The position numbers and the translations under genes were made by a program. This document shows, in pieces, positions 13,513 to 24,890 of a stretch of 64,000 nt of DNA (position 1 is its first letter; each line of letters starts with the position of its first letter). Below the pieces are notes generated by a model. That model did no database searches, was not told where the DNA came from, and saw only the letters and a program-made list of their open reading frames with translations. This stretch comes from Tausonia pullulans (Eukaryota; Basidiomycota; Tremellomycetes; Cystofilobasidiales; Mrakiaceae): assembly GCA_951802195.1 (NCBI GenBank), contig OX637620.1, positions 1,178,001 through 1,242,000 of the forward strand, in the 5' to 3' direction.

Positions 13513-15138
13513 TCACGCCGATGGAGGCAGGTCGTCGTCAATCTCGGACACCCTCAACCGACGAGGGATTGTCTCCCCCTCGTCCTTCTCCTTGATCTCC
13601 TGGTCACTGTCCCAATCTGACCGATCCAGGACCTTCATCCACGCCCTCCGCTCTTTTCCTCCCTCAACGCGATACCCCATCTTCTTCAACTCCTCCCATG
13701 CCTGTCCAGCCTTCCCAGTTCTCTTCGCTTTCCACGCCTTCTCCTCCGCCCTCTCCTCCACACTCGCCGCCGTCTTTCGCCCCTCCTCCTTCTTTGCCAA
13801 ATAAGCTTGCAGCCACTCCTCCGTCTCGACTTTAGGAAGGCCAATACGCGCTCGGCGTATGTCCGCTCGATACCTCCGGTAGTCGTCGCGGAGGAGCTGG
13901 GCGCGCGCAAGTTTGAGGGTCAGGGAGGGAGAGATGGGAATCTTCTCCCGGGCGTGCGCAGCTTGGACGACGTTGCGTGCAGCAGCGAGGACGCCGTGAA
14001 AGTTGGGGACTGGAGGAATGATGAGGATGAGGTCAGATGGAGTCAAGCGGTCGAGTGAGAGAAGAGAGGGACCAACCATCGATCTGGGCCTGAAGGCGTT
14101 TGTCATCCGGCTTCCTCTTCGCTTCTTGAACGGTGGTAATGAACAGCAGGGCCGCGTCGAGCTGCTTCTTCCGGCGGTTGATGGTCATGGAGACGTTATG
14201 AGGCATTGGCACCATCATTGCAAGGGGTGCTGTTGGTCGAAGGCGGATCAAAAAAAAAAAACGATTTGGGAGGTGTTTCAAGGAGCATCATGACGACTCA
14301 CGGTTGACTTTCGAAGCTTGAAGGACCTCGCCGGTGAGGATGCCTCGTTTAGGATTGCCGTTCATGGGAGGACCGAGTGTCTGCGTGTCGACAGCAGCAC
14401 GAGCGTCAGGAACAGGCTCTCTTGGGACTCAACAGAATCTTCCGAGAGAGGAATATCCTACACGGTCGACCTCTACTATGAGCTTTTGAAACTTTTTGAG
14501 CTCTTTGAAGTGTGCGAGTCGCTTGATGCGAGCAGAAAGTAGCTGGAGGTACTCCGGGTGGCTACGATTCCGTTTGAGTGCCTCAAGAAGCTGAAATGGG
14601 ACACAAACAACGGACGAGGAAAGGAGAGAGTTAGAAAGAGAGAGGCAAATATCAGCAGGTTCCCTGGAATAAGAGCATGCTTCGCAGTCTCGATGAACAG
14701 ATCGCGTAACACGGCGCTGTCCGCGCACGCACTCACCTCGTACGCCTCGGCGAGCCTCCCATGGACCAGTCGATCATCCTCCTTCTGATCCCGATTATAC
14801 ATCGATGCATAGAGCCCCCGCCTATCCTTCTTAAACTGCCCAATAATGTACTCCCGCACCCGACCATAGCTCTTGACCTCCCTCAGCAGTCCCCTCAACA
14901 GCGTCCAGCGCGTCTTCCGTTGATGAGCCGCGTCAGCGGCGAGTCGGCTTCGCTCCGTCGACTCCGGTGGAGGGAAACGATGCGCATGGAGAACGCGAGC
15001 GATCTCAGAGTAAGGATCCGGCGGAGGGGGTTGGAAAGGCTGATGAAGGAAGAGCGCTTCCATGAGTGGTTGGGGGAGGACTGGTCGCGGTCGACCCGCT
15101 TTGATGACGGGGAGAGGGTTGAGGGAGAAGCTTGGCAT
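13513..15138 (-). CDS. Cup1/LYR-like protein (tentative)
   Basis: The N-terminal half has RTRWTLLRGLLREVKSYG style text (read KTRWTLLRGLLREVK) followed by VREYIIGQFKKDRRG. This resembles the LYR-type helix pair of fungal Cup1-like proteins, although a textbook LYR tripeptide is replaced by LLR. Next come HPEYLQLLSARIKRLAHFKE, then VSMTINRRKKQLDAALLFIT, and a basic helical C-terminus (LARAQLLRDDYRRYRADIR). It ends RLRVSEIDDDLPPSA. Four or more introns. LYR proteins mostly act in mitochondria as assembly factors; a presequence is not obvious here (MPSFSLNPLPVIKAGRPRP). The start is the ATG at 15138, although the frame stays open further upstream, so the N-terminus is uncertain. Its promoter is shared with PCC1 (203 bp). 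Coding status is fairly sure, function weak. Confidence 0.5.
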
Positions 15139-15340
15139 ATCCACTGGCAGGTCGCCTTGTACGTGAAACTGAGGCCGAGAGATATGATAAGGATGGTGGA
15201 CGTTGAAGGAGGAAGATGTAGGCGAGATACAGACAGGTCGTCCGGTCGGCTTGACGTTGTTGCCAAGCGAGAGAAGCATCGGGAGCGCGTCGGCTTCAAC
15301 TTTCCTCGCCCACGACAAACCACCATCACCACCATCCAGC

Positions 15341-15805
15341 ATGTCTGACGGAAAGCAGCACTCTATGTGAGCACCGACCCAATGACTCACTTGTTTCTAA
15401 CCGATGCGGCTGACCCCCGTCCTCCACCGATAGCACCTTCAATTTCCCGCTCGCTTCCCCGTCGCACGCGTCCATCATCCGACGCGCTCTCCAAGTCGAC
15501 AAGCCGAGGAATCCTAAGGAGGCCAGTACGCTGATGGACGACGTCGAGGGTGGGCTTCAAATGTACGTCTTTCTCGGTATGCCCGCCACCGCACAGGCGC
15601 TTGCTCCCGGCCTGTTCCTCCTCCTACCCTGACTCGCTCGCTCGTCATACTTAGCTCGATACACACGTCGACACTACGTCTTCTCAGGATGTCGTGCAGC
15701 CAGCTCTTCGACAACCTCGACCTCATCGTCCGCACGATTGATGCGTTCGGCTCGCCGTTGCCGCCTCGGGATGACGCGCTGACTGTCGAGGGCATCAGTC
15801 TCTGA
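15341..15805 (+). CDS. PCC1: KEOPS/EKC complex subunit PCC1
   Basis: A small subunit of the KEOPS complex, which makes the t6A37 modification of ANN-decoding tRNAs and affects telomeres and transcription. Three exons (15341-15366, 15434-15562, 15655-15805) join to 101 codons. The protein reads MSDGKQHSITFNFPLAS, then ASIIRRALQVDKPRNP, GGLQISIHTSTLRLLRMSC, and NLDLIVRTIDAFGSPLPP. The pattern (short strand, helix ending in LxVDK, strand, helix DxLxLIxRTIDxFG) is that of PCC1/LAGE3. An alternative acceptor before GATGTC would shorten the third exon and lose the second strand, so the CTTAG acceptor was preferred. Confidence 0.85.
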
Positions 15806-16050
15806 GCCGAGGACGGGCATGGTGTCGGAACGGAGACGAGGGGAGCAAGAGCGAGAACATGGAAAAGAGGGCTTCACTTTGACGACTTGATGACATATTG
15901 GAATAGAGGCGCCCAGGATCTCATTAGCGTGGCATGGTATCGGGCGTGCAGACACGTCATGGCAAAAACATATGCACTACTCAAGCATCGATCATCCGCT
16001 CCTTAGCATCAAATCTTTTCCCTTCAGCCTCTCCACCAAGCTGCTATTCC

Positions 16051-18602
16051 TCACGATGACGAGCCCGACGGGCCACTCGGGCTAGGCCGAGGCACGTCGT
16101 CGTTCCCATCACCTCCTTCTCCCCCTCCTCCAGCCCAGCCGCCAAAGAGGCCACCACCGATCCCTCCTCGGCCCGGGAATCCGACTCTGAATGCGCCCCG
16201 CTGCAGGATCCCGCTTCTGGCGGGCTGATCGCGCCCCGGTGCGTTCGGAACGCTGTCGCCGAGCGTAGTGGGCTGCTGGGCCACGCTGGGCCCTCCTCCA
16301 TCAGGTGTAAACAACATTGGATGACCAGGGATTGGGCGGCCAGAAGGAGGTGGGCCAGGGATGTGCTCGAAGCGGGACGTCGAAGGAAAATCGGGTAGTG
16401 TCGGGTGAGAAGGGGTGGGGGCGAGCTTAACGGAGGAGGTAGTAGAGTCGGCTGCCTTCTCTCCTTGGGCGGCCTCGGAGGAGTCGAGGTTCACGACCAG
16501 GGCGCCAGCTTTTAATTCCGCAGAGTCAGATCCCGTAAAAAGAGGTACATCCTCTTTCGAGCATGGTCAACGACGTACTGTGCCAGCCCGCTGCCGCTAC
16601 ACCGAAGCAGAACCCCCCTGACTCGTCCGTGTCCGGAAACGAGACCTGCTGAGGCTTGGCAACATCTCGCGTCTGGCCTAGGCCAAGAGAGCCGCTCGAG
16701 TATGCTCCCCATGTGAGCAGCTTGCCCGATGAGGTTAGCGCACCGTAGTGATAGTCCCCCTGGCAGCAAGAGATCTTGTCAACCCAACGCAGTATACCAG
16801 GAGACTCGAGAGCTGAGCAGGCACACACCACAACGACCTTGATAATGCCCTGTCCCTGAATCTCCGGGATCACCTCTGGGGTGGCGCCCTGGGCGTCGTA
16901 GCCCTGGACGCGCAGGTCCTGCTTCTTTCCCTTCAGCACCACCGACGACGAGTAACCGTCAGCCGCAGACCCTGGCGAGTAGGCGAAGAACGTCTCAAAC
17001 TGTGTAGGCAAGGTAGAACGTCAGCCCTGCCGGTAAAGCGAAAACAGGAAGACGAGGGGCATCAGCCTCGCACTTGAGCAGAGATGTGCGAGATCTTGGG
17101 AGCTCCGGCGGATGTCGATGCCAGAGTTGACGCCGACGGGTGGCTAAACTTAGGATGCTGATGAGGACGGCAAATCAGCTGATGATCGCTCACGAAGTTA
17201 CAAGCAGACCTACGGCCTCCCAGATCTGGCGCTCTCCTCCATGCCGTGCCTGACCAATCTCCGAGGATTTGTTCCCCGTCCATGCTGTCCAGACGTTGCC
17301 TTCCCCCGTCAAGGCCACTAGAAAGTGGGCTCCCACGGCGATCTTGACGACCTTCTCTCCGCTTGGCAAAGGAGGGAACTCGTACCAAGGCTGAGATATT
17401 TCACCGAAAGGAGGCTGGTATACGAGGTGAATGCTTGTGGATGAACACGACGAAGACTCGTGGGAGAGAGCGGAGCGCTGGCCGGGCGTGTCAGGGTTTG
17501 GCCACCAGATGGCAATCGAGCCTGACGACGTGAGGATGCAAGAGGAATCCCAACCGGCTACCAGCTGGACGATTGGGTCGTCGCTTCGATATGGAGACCA
17601 AGCTATCGGTAAGATTGAGGATGTGAGATGAGCGGGAGGCTAAGATCGACACCTACGGAGACGTGGTCTGTGCTCGCTCATATTGAATGGCCCTGCCCCA
17701 CGCGCTCAGCTCCCAGATCCTAGAAGGTGCGTTTAGATGGGAGAACACAAAGTGAGTGATCACTCGGCGAGAATACAATAATGATACGAAGGCGCACGTG
17801 TTCTTTTCATCCAAGAGCAGAGCGTGCTTTCGCCCACAGCTGACGCTCACAACATGTCTTGGCATCGCGATGAGCATGGGTGTCTCCGCGATGGCGCCAG
17901 GCAAGGTAAAGTCCGGGTTCGAACGCGAGGCATACTGTGAGCCATCAAGAGCGCCTTGGGGTAGTTGCGGCACTCAGCTACGCGTCGACATGAAGATTGA
18001 GAGCACCGCCTGTGGACTCACCCCAGCAGTACACCTTGCCCTGGGAAGACAAGCTGATGAAGCCGTAACCGCTCGCCTGGATGTCGACAATACCGACACC
18101 AGGATGGAGAGGCAATCGTACGGGCTTGTTGACGCCCTCGTAGGATGCGTGGAAATTCTGTAGACTTGGATGGTTGCGAGGGATACCCAGGCGGCCATTG
18201 GAAGACGCCCTACACGCCGGGGGAGGGTTAGTTCATTGTTTCGCCATTCATCTTCACCAAGTCGATACAAGCAAGCGTCCAAGCGAGACACACCCAAATA
18301 CGTAAACTGAAGGCCTCCGAAGGGCCGAATAGAGTTCCTTCCATCCATCGTTGCGAGCGGTACACGCCGGGGGTAGGTTAAAGTCGGCGCTGATCTTGCG
18401 CCTCCAGAGGACTTGGCTAGCCGTTGAGAGCGCGTTGAGTAAAAAAGCAAAGGCGAGGCTCATTTAGGGCATGAACTCACTCTCCAGCAATGCGGGCAAG
18501 ATGGGCAGAAACCTGGGTGACGGAGAGAAGGTCCCGGAGAGGAAGGATGGGGAGGATATGGTCGAGCAGGACCTCGTCCGGAAGCGATTCAAGGCCGGAC
18601 AT
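16051..18602 (-). CDS. F-box protein with RCC1-like repeats (SAF1-like SCF adaptor)
   Basis: The N-terminus is a clear F-box: LESLPDEVLLDHILPILPLR followed by DLLSVTQVSAHLARIAGE, the Skp1-binding part of an SCF ubiquitin ligase. RCC1-type beta-propeller pieces follow: GYGFISLSSQGKVYCWG, SVSCGRKHALLLDEK, then VWTAW and the blade GALTSSGKLLTWGAYSSGSL followed by GLGQTRDV. The F-box plus RCC1 arrangement is that of yeast SAF1 and its basidiomycete relatives, in which the propeller recognises the substrate. The last roughly 130 residues are Pro/Gly/Ser-rich and disordered (RGGIGGGLFGGWAGGGG). Around ten introns. Convergent with PCC1 (246 bp between stops). Class is well supported; the target substrate is unknown. 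Confidence 0.75.
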
Positions 18603-18838
18603 GACGACTGATATACGCCGAGAACTCAAGGTAGATGAAGATTGCGGCGGATGGGAGCAATCAAGAGGATGCGGGTGGGACGTTGATGGTTGTTGGGTGG
18701 AGAAGGACGAGGAGCCGGGTGAAGCCGAGATGTGAGCGTCGGCTCTCCCCGGCCACGCGCTTCCTCTCTCGCTTGTCTCGTGCGAGCGCAGCCCCGGTCC
18801 CAAAGTCATCTTACTTCAAGCGAGCGGTGGTCTGGGAA

Positions 18839-21679
18839 TCATTTATATCTCACGCTATCTTTCTCCCTTTTGCTACCTCTTCGCGGTAGCGGCATCCGCG
18901 AAGGCGATGAGTCCCGACTGAACGCCCACTTTCCTGTGCTTGGCCGTCGTGGAGGCGTAAACAAGCCGTCATCAACCGCGACATCTAGGTCTCCAACGAG
19001 CGAGTCTTGACTTTGATTCGGAGACTCAGTGAGCAAGGTGGTGCTGTGGACCGGCAGAGATAGAGGCGTATTGGTTGATGTTGAAAAATCTGATGGTGGC
19101 GAGACGGGTGCAGTTGCGGCTCGGGGTGTGGTCCTGCCACGCTCTCGCAAAAGCTTGTCAACGACTTCGAGGAAGTGAGGGCGCCCTCGCGGGTTCTGAG
19201 CGATGAAAGGAGCGAAATATTCAGTCGATGAGGAGCATGCAAGTAGGATGAGCAACCGAACACGTACACTTGTCACCCCTCCGTCTGACCTGCGCCTTGG
19301 CCGACTATCGTGAAAGACCTTTTCAACGGCCTCTCGTAGCCGGAAAGGGGCGTGCAGCTAGATCAAGGCAGTATTAACTAGACATCCAGCAAGGAGTGAC
19401 AAGGGTGGATCGATGGCTCACCGCATGTGACTGAGCTGCAGGCTCCATTTCGGCGGCATGCTGGGCGAAGGAGACCTTCGCGCTGGTGGCCAATTCCAAC
19501 TGATCGTATGCTGGGGAACTCTCGTGGTCGAGGTCTCTTCCCCCAGAAGGGGACTCGATCCCGGTATCCGGGGACGAATCGAGAGTGTCGAGAACAGGCT
19601 CCTTGGGGTTGGGACTGCTGTTGCTAGTCCACATGCGGTCAAGCAAGTCTATGATGGTCTTGGGGTACTGTGAGAACCAAGGAAACTTAGGTTAGATGGC
19701 GAGAGAATGAGCGGAAGATAGATGTAGAGTATCACATAGTTGGCGAACGAAAGACTTGACTGCCGACTTTCATCTCGTTCGCGTTGATACTGTTCCAAAA
19801 CAAATGGGTCACACCATGCTGACTGTATGAGAATTTAAAACTGATAGAACGCACAAGATGGATTGAGTCTGTGCGAAGTGTGCGCGGTGGGCCGCTGAGG
19901 AGCCGTCCTTCTGTCCATGTCGTCTCGCAAAGTGCGTTCTGTGACGAATCGTCAGCATCATCGCTGGGCCGCGCAAGAGCGCGTGGAAGGTTAGACACGT
20001 ACGAAACGCTGAGCTGCATGGAGGAGCGCTGCTTTTATCAGTATGGCTGCCAATCTCAGTTTATTAGCTACCATGTAAACGCACGATGCTGGGAGTGGAC
20101 TGCAAAAGGGCATCGCTCGTCAGCCATGTAGCTGCTGGCGCGTCTGGCATTCATCTCACTGGCATGACCGCTCTCGTCCCATTCAACGAGATCCGCATCG
20201 GGCACGTGCTTTTTCACTACGGAGAGAAGAGTCCGACAGTCAGACCCCGGCATGGCATTGCGGTGCGTTGCGTCTCACGGTTCGCGCTTGAGTCCGGCGG
20301 TACAAGCTTATCATTCTTGCCGCTGAGGATGACGATCTTGGGGATGCTCCGGTCGATCGTCTCAAGCTCCTCGTTGGAGACATAGTGCATTGTCGCAGCT
20401 GTGAGCTAAAGGTATCAAGGCCGCATGCGCATCAGTCAGGGGTTCTACATCATTGAAACGGGTTGCTCACCTGCCAAAACTGGCCCGCGGCACTTTGACC
20501 GTTCCTGGGGCCGTCAAAACTTCGCATATCAGCGTATTGAACAATGCCACACATACCGAGCAGACGATATTCACGTAAGCTTGTTGCGCGACTTGAACTC
20601 CTCGATCCGAGTCTCCCGGTTCGTCCGACCCTGGGGGTCCTCCGGGTCCGTGTCGTCCAGCCACTCCGCAGGGTACAGCATGAGCATGTAGCGCTCCAAA
20701 TCATCGAAGAGGTTCGTCGCCGTTGTTTTTAGTCCTTCGAAAGGAGGCAACTTCCGTCGAATGCCATGTCCCGCCTGCACAGGAGAGAAGACGCCAGGTT
20801 CAGTGCAAACGGTCGCCGTTAATAACATAGATGTCCAAATCACCGTCGTCACTGCGAGTAGCAGCGAAGCGCACCGCATCGGGTTGATCGCTGCGAGCTT
20901 CAGAGCAATCATTCCACCAAGAGAGATCCCGACTACGTGGACGTCGCGCTCCTTGACCCAGCCTGGAGAAGCAGAAGAGACACTGTCAAATGGACACTTG
21001 TGAGAGGCAGCATCTTGCCTGAACGCACCAATGTGGTCCATCAGCTCCAGCGCATCCCGCGCCATTGCCCCCGTCGTCCACGGGCCTCGAGGGGTGCTCG
21101 AGTACCCTGCTCCGCGATTATCAAAGACGAGGACACTGTAGCGGTGGTCAGCCGCAAAATGCGAGACCTGGCGCTCCCAGCTGTGAAAATGGATATCTCA
21201 TTAGACAAGACTATTCTGAACATGAATGGAGGATATCATGGAGAGCATGCCGATGTACGAGAATGACGTGTTCTTAAGGCCCTGTGAGGATGGAAAGTTG
21301 ATGCGTCCAGCCAATTCAGGCAACGTCAGCCATGAGGCGCGTCGGCCCGAAGCGATACACAGATATTGGTGCTCACCATGATGAAGATGACCTTCTCAGG
21401 CCCGTCTCCATGAAGTTCTGCATCCCGACCGTTGATATTGCTTCAGTGCAGAACAATGAGACAGGGCCAAGCCAGGCACATGGACTGGAGTGCAGGAAGA
21501 TAACGACGCGACTGACCGTAGTAGATCTTGTGGGTCCCCGAACTGCTGCTGTCCCCGGATACGGAACAGAAGCCTCGATCTCTACACGTACTCGGGTCGA
21601 AGATGGTCTCGGGCAGCTGCTGAGCAGAGTCGTCCGCCAGAACGGACGGCGGCGAGGGCTTGGACAATGTTCCCGGCAT
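18839..21679 (-). CDS. Alpha/beta hydrolase with a long disordered C-terminal extension
   Basis: The catalytic part is a standard alpha/beta hydrolase. It has strand VLVFDNRGAGYSSTPRGPW, the nucleophile elbow VVGISLGGMIALKLA (Ser in GISLGG), the acid IVILSGKNDKLVPP, and the histidine in VEWDESGHA. A lid-like insertion contains ERYMLMLYPAEWLDDTDPED. After the His the protein carries on for about 230 residues without a known domain: EGRLLSGPPRTLRTDSIHL, a Ser/Pro-rich acidic part, REAVEKVFHDSRPRRRSDGG and GRPHFLEVVDKLLRERGR. About a dozen introns. The start MPGTLSKPSPPSVLADD is the first ATG in the conserved frame and shows no targeting signal. Substrate cannot be told from sequence. Confidence 0.75.
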
Positions 21680-22091
21680 GCAGGTGAGGAGGCGAGACGG
21701 AGGGAGGGAATTCAGAATGGCAGTTGTTGATGGCTAAAGATAATATGATGGATGTTGATATAGCGAGAAGTGCGAGTGAGTCGAGAGACAGGGATCAAAG
21801 AAGGAGCAGAGTCTAAGCGACAAGGTCCCGTCGGAAGTGCTTTGTTGTGAATAGCCACCCTGTTGTCCGCTACAGGCGGATTGAGGTCGTCGGGCTGATA
21901 ATGCCGAGCTCGTGGTTTGGTGGTGGAGACAGAGGCGCCGCCCGAATATCATGTTGAGGAGGAAGAGCGAGGAGAGGGCCAGGGCGTTTCGGGGGAGAGC
22001 GAAGGGGGAAGAGCGCAGGGCGAGCTCCAGCGTTTCTCCGCTCCCACTGACAACCACTACACAACCCACCCCCGCCTCCCCCTCCCAATCA

Positions 22092-23050
22092 ATGTCTGGA
22101 TACGAAGGTGAGAGCTGGAAGTATGAGATTATGCTTTGAGACTTGCTAACCCCTCAAGCTTTGGCCCATGCAGACGACCACCCCACGACGGCCGACCCCG
22201 ATTCGGATTCGCGGAACGCGACCATGACGCTCGAGGAGATTCTCGAGGAGCTCGAAGCTGGCGAGGAGAACATCCGTCTCGTGGGTCCAGATGGGGCTCC
22301 CGTTGAAGGGATTGTCGAGATGCTGTCTCAGGCAGCCGGGAGGTGAGTCGACCCACAGCGACAGTCGACGACATGCAGCCTGTCCATGTCCACCTCCACC
22401 TCGACGCTGATGTGGCCCTGACTTCGGACCGATAGCCGCACGCGTGCTTCGCCTTCCTATGTCTCCTCCCTACGGCCTCTCTCTGCCAAGGACGTCCACC
22501 CAGGTCGGTTCTCCTGCCAAGGGCTCATTAACTCCCTACATTCACAGCTGACAGGCACACCTCTGTCCTCAGATGAGGCCTGCGGCATCTGCCAGACCCC
22601 ACTTACCATCATCCTCGACGAGGAGGAGCACCAGCTTGCGCTCGATTCGCCAGCCGTCGACACTGAATCGCTCGGTGTTGTGAGGATTGGCCAGACGTGC
22701 ATGCACACCTTCTGTCGGCGGGATGCAGCGCGATGGCTCTCCAAGGTGAGCTCAGCAGCATTCGATGGGTTGAATACTGTTGCATCCTGAACTCTAAACC
22801 TAGGCGTGGGTAGTCCAACTCGTGCCCGCTCTGCCGGAGCCCTTGCGATCCATCTGTTGGGTCATCGCCGGCGTCGGGCACGTCGTCAGGAACTCCAGCC
22901 GACAACATAAACGCTCGATCAGGGCTTGGTATCAACAGCGGAAATGGCCTTGATATGCGGGCTATGCTGGAGCAGATGTTTGGATCAGGATCTGGTCGGG
23001 CGCCGCCACCGACGTTGGACGAGGACCGCTACTCGAGCATGTACAGCTAG
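22092..23050 (+). CDS. RING-finger protein (probable E3 ubiquitin ligase)
   Basis: Five exons (22092-22107, 22174-22342, 22436-22503, 22573-22745, 22814-23050) join without a frame break to 220 residues. The N-terminus is acidic (MTLEEILEELEAGEENIRLV). The RING starts DEACGICQTP (first Cys pair), has a long loop rich in acidic residues, then GQTCMHTFCRRDAARWLS with the Cys-x-His-x2-Cys core, and ends SNSCPLCRSPC. This is a cross-brace zinc site with a longer loop 1 than usual. The C-terminus is Ser/Gly-rich with MRAMLEQMFGSGSGRAPPP-like text. It is divergent from the alpha/beta hydrolase over 412 bp. Likely an E2-binding ligase; no substrate hint. Confidence 0.8.
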
Positions 23051-23275
23051 GGGAAGGGTGCTCCCCGGCACTGACACGTAGTAATATGATATTCAGATGT
23101 GTAAGTGTGAGGGCAGAGAGGCAAAATTTATTTGAGACAATGGCGAAGCAAGAAGCTGCAGATGAGGGTCCGAGTGCGTGTGCGAGTATGAGTACAATGG
23201 GGAAAGGAGGCTGCGGTGAGAGGCATTGGAAGAACAAAGTAGAGGGAAAGGACTAGTGCAAATCAGGAGGTCACA

Positions 23276-24249
23276 CTATAGAGTCAACAAGGATAAGTAA
23301 ATCGATGTGAAGAGAAGAAACGGCAAGATGATGGCAGCGAGTCTAGTATTTCCCTCATACGGGGTGCCCTCGACTGCGCCATCTTGGGCCAGAATGCTAA
23401 AGGCCTTGACACCCTCCTCTCGTCTTTTATGAGGGACCGACATGATACATAATCCTGGCAACGATACCCTCGCTGTCAACGGGCCGGGCTCGAAGGGCGG
23501 CGAGTGAGCGGTAGCCCTGCGCACGAAGAGGGAGGCGCGGAATCGGCTCGTGACGGGAGCCAATGATGTGGATTAGAAACATGAGCTCTAAGATATAAGA
23601 ATCGTGGTGAACGCGGCGTTGTCCACTTGCCAAGCGCGCCGTTTGAATTACCGAGTCCGTGGCCAAAGAAAGACATCTATCCGTCGGGGATCAAATGCAC
23701 GTGCGAGGATGGCCCTTTTGACATCCTCCAGCACCTTTTCCGGCTTGCTCTCAATGGCGTCTTCCGCGACGTTCATAGCCTGCCTCGACGGCTGGGCGAT
23801 CATCGGGAAAAATTGAGCGCTCTGGAGGAAGGCGAGCTCGATGAAGGCATTGTCAGTCGAGCAAGGGGCGAGCTTGTCGGCGAGCTCGGCTGTCGAGATC
23901 ATAAGGCTGGATGATGGGTATACTCTCAAGCTATCAAAGAAGTTGCCGTTCGCCGTGTTCAAGACATCAAGGACGACCGGCGTGGCGCCGCATTGGTACG
24001 AGGCTCTTCGAAATAAACAATGGGCACAGGAACTGTCGTTCAGCTCCAGGGATCTCCAACTGGAATAAATCTCTCTCGGTTGAGGATCGCAAGTCGCGTA
24101 GAGTGAGGCGCAGGTGTGAGGATAGACTTGCAATAGGAAAAGCTGAGGTTGGCTTTGGTAGGGTAGTATGATGGCAGATGCAGCCGAGACAAGGGAAGAG
24201 CGGCATTTAGGATGAATACGGTGGCAGCGAAAGAGTTGAACGGGTACAT
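23276..24249 (-). pseudogene. Decayed class-3 lipase-like gene, tandem paralogue of its upstream neighbour
   Basis: It begins with a plausible secretion signal (MYPFNSFAATVFILNAALP). It then aligns by eye with the next lipase-like gene: CGATPVVLDVLNTANGNFFD, STAELADKLAPCSTD, the elbow FFGHGLG, a short VDNAAFTTI piece, HIIGSRHEPIPRLPLRAQGY, and a tail ending DGAVEGTPYEG. The elbow has Gly where the nucleophile Ser should be. Relative to the neighbour, about 35 residues after the elbow are missing and the reading frame shifts before and after the elbow. No typical introns restore it. I therefore read it as a decayed host gene, although very short introns or sequence errors remain possible. A hydrophobic end (IILPFLLFTSIYLSLL) follows. 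Confidence 0.5.
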
Positions 24250-24717
24250 TGGTGGGAGGATTGAGAGGCGGTGAGCTGGAGAGGAAAGAGTTGCTTAAGG
24301 GAACGACGTGGGGTGAACGAGACGCCGAGGACGAGTAAGCGAAAGAGCAAGGGAGCCAGGAATAGCGTCTTGTCGACGAGAATGAGGTTAGAAGGGAACG
24401 ACCTAGCGAGAAGAGGCGGGCAACCCAATGCCAGGGCTGAAAGCGACGGAAGACATCGAATGATAGATCCGAAGGACAAGGGGCATCCAAGACTAAGGTA
24501 CACAGCACAGCGACTGGCCAATGCCCGCTGCGCGCCGGCGGACACAAACAGACGCGAAGGAGGCATGTCATGAAGAAGGAGAGAATCCTTGAGATGTAGG
24601 CAAAGATACGAACAATTTTCGAATGCTGATACGAATGCGAAACAAACAGAACGATAACAAAGAAAGGAGACGAACAAGGGAAAGGGGCTAAGCACGAAGC
24701 AGACGAAACACAATGTC

Positions 24718-24781
24718 CGGATCACGCTCGTGATCCGCCTTTAGGCACTTAGCCACATGCAATCGGATCTCTTGCGATCCG
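24718..24781. repeat. Pair of short inverted repeats around GGATC
   Basis: Two inverted repeats lie close together between the two lipase-like genes. The first (24718-24737) has 9-bp perfect arms, CGGATCACG and CGTGATCCG, separated by 2 bases. The second (24764-24781) has 6-bp arms, CGGATC and GATCCG, separated by 6 bases. The shared CGGATC half-site could be an operator for a dimeric regulator or a transcript-end hairpin. Nothing decides between these. Confidence 0.3.
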
Positions 24782-24890
24782 GTTTGTGCCTTTTACTGTG
24801 CCACGTGTCGGGATGGTTAAAGCCTAAACTCCGTTCTCCATACCTAGGAGGAAATGGGAACAAAGCAAACAGGCAGCGAGAGGGTATTCC

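Noticed and set aside
24207-24725. A 172-codon hydrophobic, Cys/Leu-rich minus-strand frame
   Set aside because: The composition follows from a pyrimidine-rich leader, there is no motif, and it runs into the decayed lipase gene in another frame.
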